From: Bryobacterales bacterium
GTDB lineage: Bacteria > Cyanobacteriota > Vampirovibrionia > Obscuribacterales > Obscuribacteraceae
Assembly (NCBI GenBank): GCA_903970295.1
Contig: CAJCHQ010000159.1
Coordinates: 1-16,113 of the forward strand
Direction of reading: 5' to 3'
DNA: 16,113 nucleotides
Position numbers and translations under genes: made by a program. The notes below the pieces were generated by a model, which was not told where the DNA came from, made no database searches, and saw nothing but the letters and a program-made list of their open reading frames with translations. Numbering within the stretch: position 1 is the first letter of the stretch; each line of letters starts with the position of its first letter. Shown piece by piece: positions 15,138 to 16,113 of this stretch.

Positions 15138-15713
15138 TTAGAGCGCAGAGTCTTCGAAGAGTGCATGCTTCAAGAGTTTGGCAGATGCATCTCTTGTCAC
15201 CTCGACATCCTTTTTGTCAGATAGAATGCAGGCTTTAAATATGCCACCAAGAATTGAGATTACGATGTCGGAGAGGTGCATTGCCGGATAGGACCTGACG
15301 TGTTCCTTTTTCATCGTTTCTGTGAGCAGATCAGCCAATCGGTTGCGGAACTCTTGCTTGTAACTTCCATGAACTTCTCCTTCTCCGGCCAGTTTGAGAA
15401 GCACCAATAGTTCTCTTTCCTCGTCGCCTACATTTGTTGCCCATCGAACCAAATCATCAATATCAGAGGGCTTTTCCAGGTTCACCACCGTGTCAGAGAA
15501 TTCCCGCAGCAACCTTGCAAAAACCTCTTCGCCGATCGAGTTCGCCAGGGATTCTTTGGAAGGAAAATAGAGATATAGGGTACCTGGGGCGACTTTAGCC
15601 TTCGCGGCGATATCCGACATCTTAGCTTCGGTGTAACCATAGCGCAAAAAAATCGTGCGCGCGGCTTTTAAAATCGTTTGGCGCCTGTCCATATCTATCT
15701 TGTTGCCCGTCAT
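15138..15713 (-). CDS. TetR/AcrR-family transcriptional repressor
   Basis: A 191-aa one-component regulator. The N-terminal DNA-binding domain spans about residues 9-60: RRQTILKAARTIFLRYGYTE, then the helix-turn-helix MSDIAAKAKVAPGTLYLYFPSKESL. The rest is the helical ligand-binding and dimerisation domain, more variable. The start at ATG 15713 has AGGAG six bases upstream; ATG at codon 8 is less likely. It is divergent from a short-chain dehydrogenase gene, and two near-identical palindromes lie between them, the usual layout for a TetR repressor that controls itself and its neighbour. The helix-turn-helix and the TGAATGA/TCATTCA half-sites recall the fatty-acid regulator FadR of Bacillus, which binds a site with the same half-sites at a wider spacing; a lipid or acyl ligand is therefore possible but unproven. 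Confidence 0.9.
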   Translation of the reverse strand: MTGNKIDMDRRQTILKAARTIFLRYGYTEAKMSDIAAKAKVAPGTLYLYFPSKESLANSIGEEVFARLLREFSDTVVNLEKPSDIDDLVRWATNVGDEERELLVLLKLAGEGEVHGSYKQEFRNRLADLLTETMKKEHVRSYPAMHLSDIVISILGGIFKACILSDKKDVEVTRDASAKLLKHALFEDSAL

Positions 15714-15780
15714 GCGATCTCCTAGCCAGAAATTATCAACAGATACCGATCAGTTGCAAACGTCGTTAATTTAACATCTA

Positions 15781-15810
15781 TTGACAGTGAATGAATTCAT
15801 TCAGTATGAT
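15781..15810 (+). promoter_or_regulatory. Strong promoter toward the dehydrogenase gene
   Basis: TTGACA (15781-15786, a full -35 match) and TATGAT (15805-15810, 5 of 6 for the -10) are 18 bases apart. The expected start point is about 15817, giving a leader of about 205 bases before the dehydrogenase ATG. The first palindromic operator fills the spacer, so a bound repressor would directly block RNA polymerase. Confidence 0.75.
15788..15803. promoter_or_regulatory. TetR operator 1, a perfect 16-bp palindrome
   Basis: TGAATGAATTCATTCA is identical to its reverse complement. It lies exactly between the -35 and -10 boxes of the rightward promoter. Assignment to the adjacent TetR protein is inferred from position. 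Confidence 0.8.
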
Positions 15811-15821
15811 GAACTGGCAAA

Positions 15822-15837
15822 TGAATGAATTCATTCG
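15822..15837. promoter_or_regulatory. TetR operator 2
   Basis: TGAATGAATTCATTCG matches operator 1 at 15 of 16 positions, with a perfect 14-bp core palindrome (15823-15836). Its centre is 34 bp from that of operator 1, a little over three helical turns, so two repressor dimers would sit on roughly the same face. It lies just after the predicted start point of transcription. Confidence 0.75.
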
Positions 15838-16022
15838 GTTGCCCTAAAAGCTTACAGGTAACCATTTTGGCAATCCAAGCAGTTTGCTGCATCGCTCAAA
15901 AGCTGAAGGGAAAAGTAGCTTACTCTAAAAAGAATTCTCGACTCTAGCTGTCTGGCTCAAGACGCGCTGGCTATGAATTGTTCGGTTTTCGAATTAACGC
16001 AACAAAAACAGGAGAAAAATGT

Positions 16023-16113
16023 ATGTCCGACAAAGTATGGTTCATCACAGGCGCGTCACGCGGCTTTGGCCGCATCTGGGCGGAGGGAGCGCTGGAGCGG
16101 GGCGACAAAGTCG
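16023..16113 (+). CDS. Short-chain dehydrogenase/reductase (SDR), 5' part only
   Basis: The first 30 codons read MSDKVWFITGASRGFGRIWA and continue EGALERGDKV before the window ends. TGASRGFG is the TGxxxGxG nucleotide-binding motif of classical SDR oxidoreductases, which use NAD(P)H; the catalytic Ser, Tyr and Lys lie beyond the window. GGAG eight bases before the ATG supports the start; an ATG four bases upstream (16019) is out of frame. The gene is divergent from tetR and follows the operator-controlled promoter, so it is probably the repressor's target. Substrate cannot be inferred. Confidence 0.85.
   Translation, partial: MSDKVWFITGASRGFGRIWAEGALERGDKV

Overview
The window is a bacterial chromosomal segment of roughly 50% GC. 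Its compact genes lie on both strands. Its marker genes are an Lhr-type helicase, a calpain-like cysteine protease, a PBP4-type peptidoglycan peptidase with a Sec signal peptide, and several lineage-restricted membrane proteins. The PBP4 homologue shows a peptidoglycan-containing bacterium. The mix of calpain-like and TPR/PH-like membrane proteins at this GC would suit an environmental lineage such as a non-photosynthetic Cyanobacteriota relative, but that is a low-confidence guess and no rRNA or tRNA is present to test it.

Left part (1-6.9 kb): the 3' end of an unknown gene, a membrane-anchored TPR protein, and a zinc-ribbon Nudix hydrolase read rightward. A very large leftward gene, lhr (2376-6857), follows. 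It is one continuous reading frame interrupted by a single in-frame TAG (5277-5279), which splits it into a 526-aa helicase core and a 955-aa C-terminal part.

Middle part (6.9-11.3 kb): an accessory region with clear decay. A HigB/RelE-like toxin gene survives only as an N-proximal piece and the last 20 codons, fused out of frame, while its HigA-like antitoxin is still open. Next is a calpain-like protease gene whose frame is cut by an in-frame TAA (8397-8399), between the catalytic Cys and the catalytic His/Asn. A weak small ORF, a 395-aa glycine/alanine-rich protein of unknown function, and a possible frameshifted small gene follow.

Right part (11.3-16.1 kb): a leftward membrane protein with PH-like parts and an RraB-like C-terminal domain, a small rightward membrane-anchored protein of a common uncharacterised type, and a PBP4/DacB-like D-Ala-D-Ala carboxypeptidase closed by a strong intrinsic terminator. 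Last comes a TetR-family repressor gene divergent from a short-chain dehydrogenase that runs off the window. The promoter between these two carries two near-identical palindromes, one placed between the -35 and -10 boxes, so repression of the dehydrogenase by this TetR protein is the most economical reading.

No CRISPR array, insertion sequence, rRNA or tRNA was seen. I do not see a convincing new multi-gene system. The points most worth checking are the two in-frame stops in otherwise intact long genes, the broken toxin beside an open antitoxin, and the TetR operator pair.
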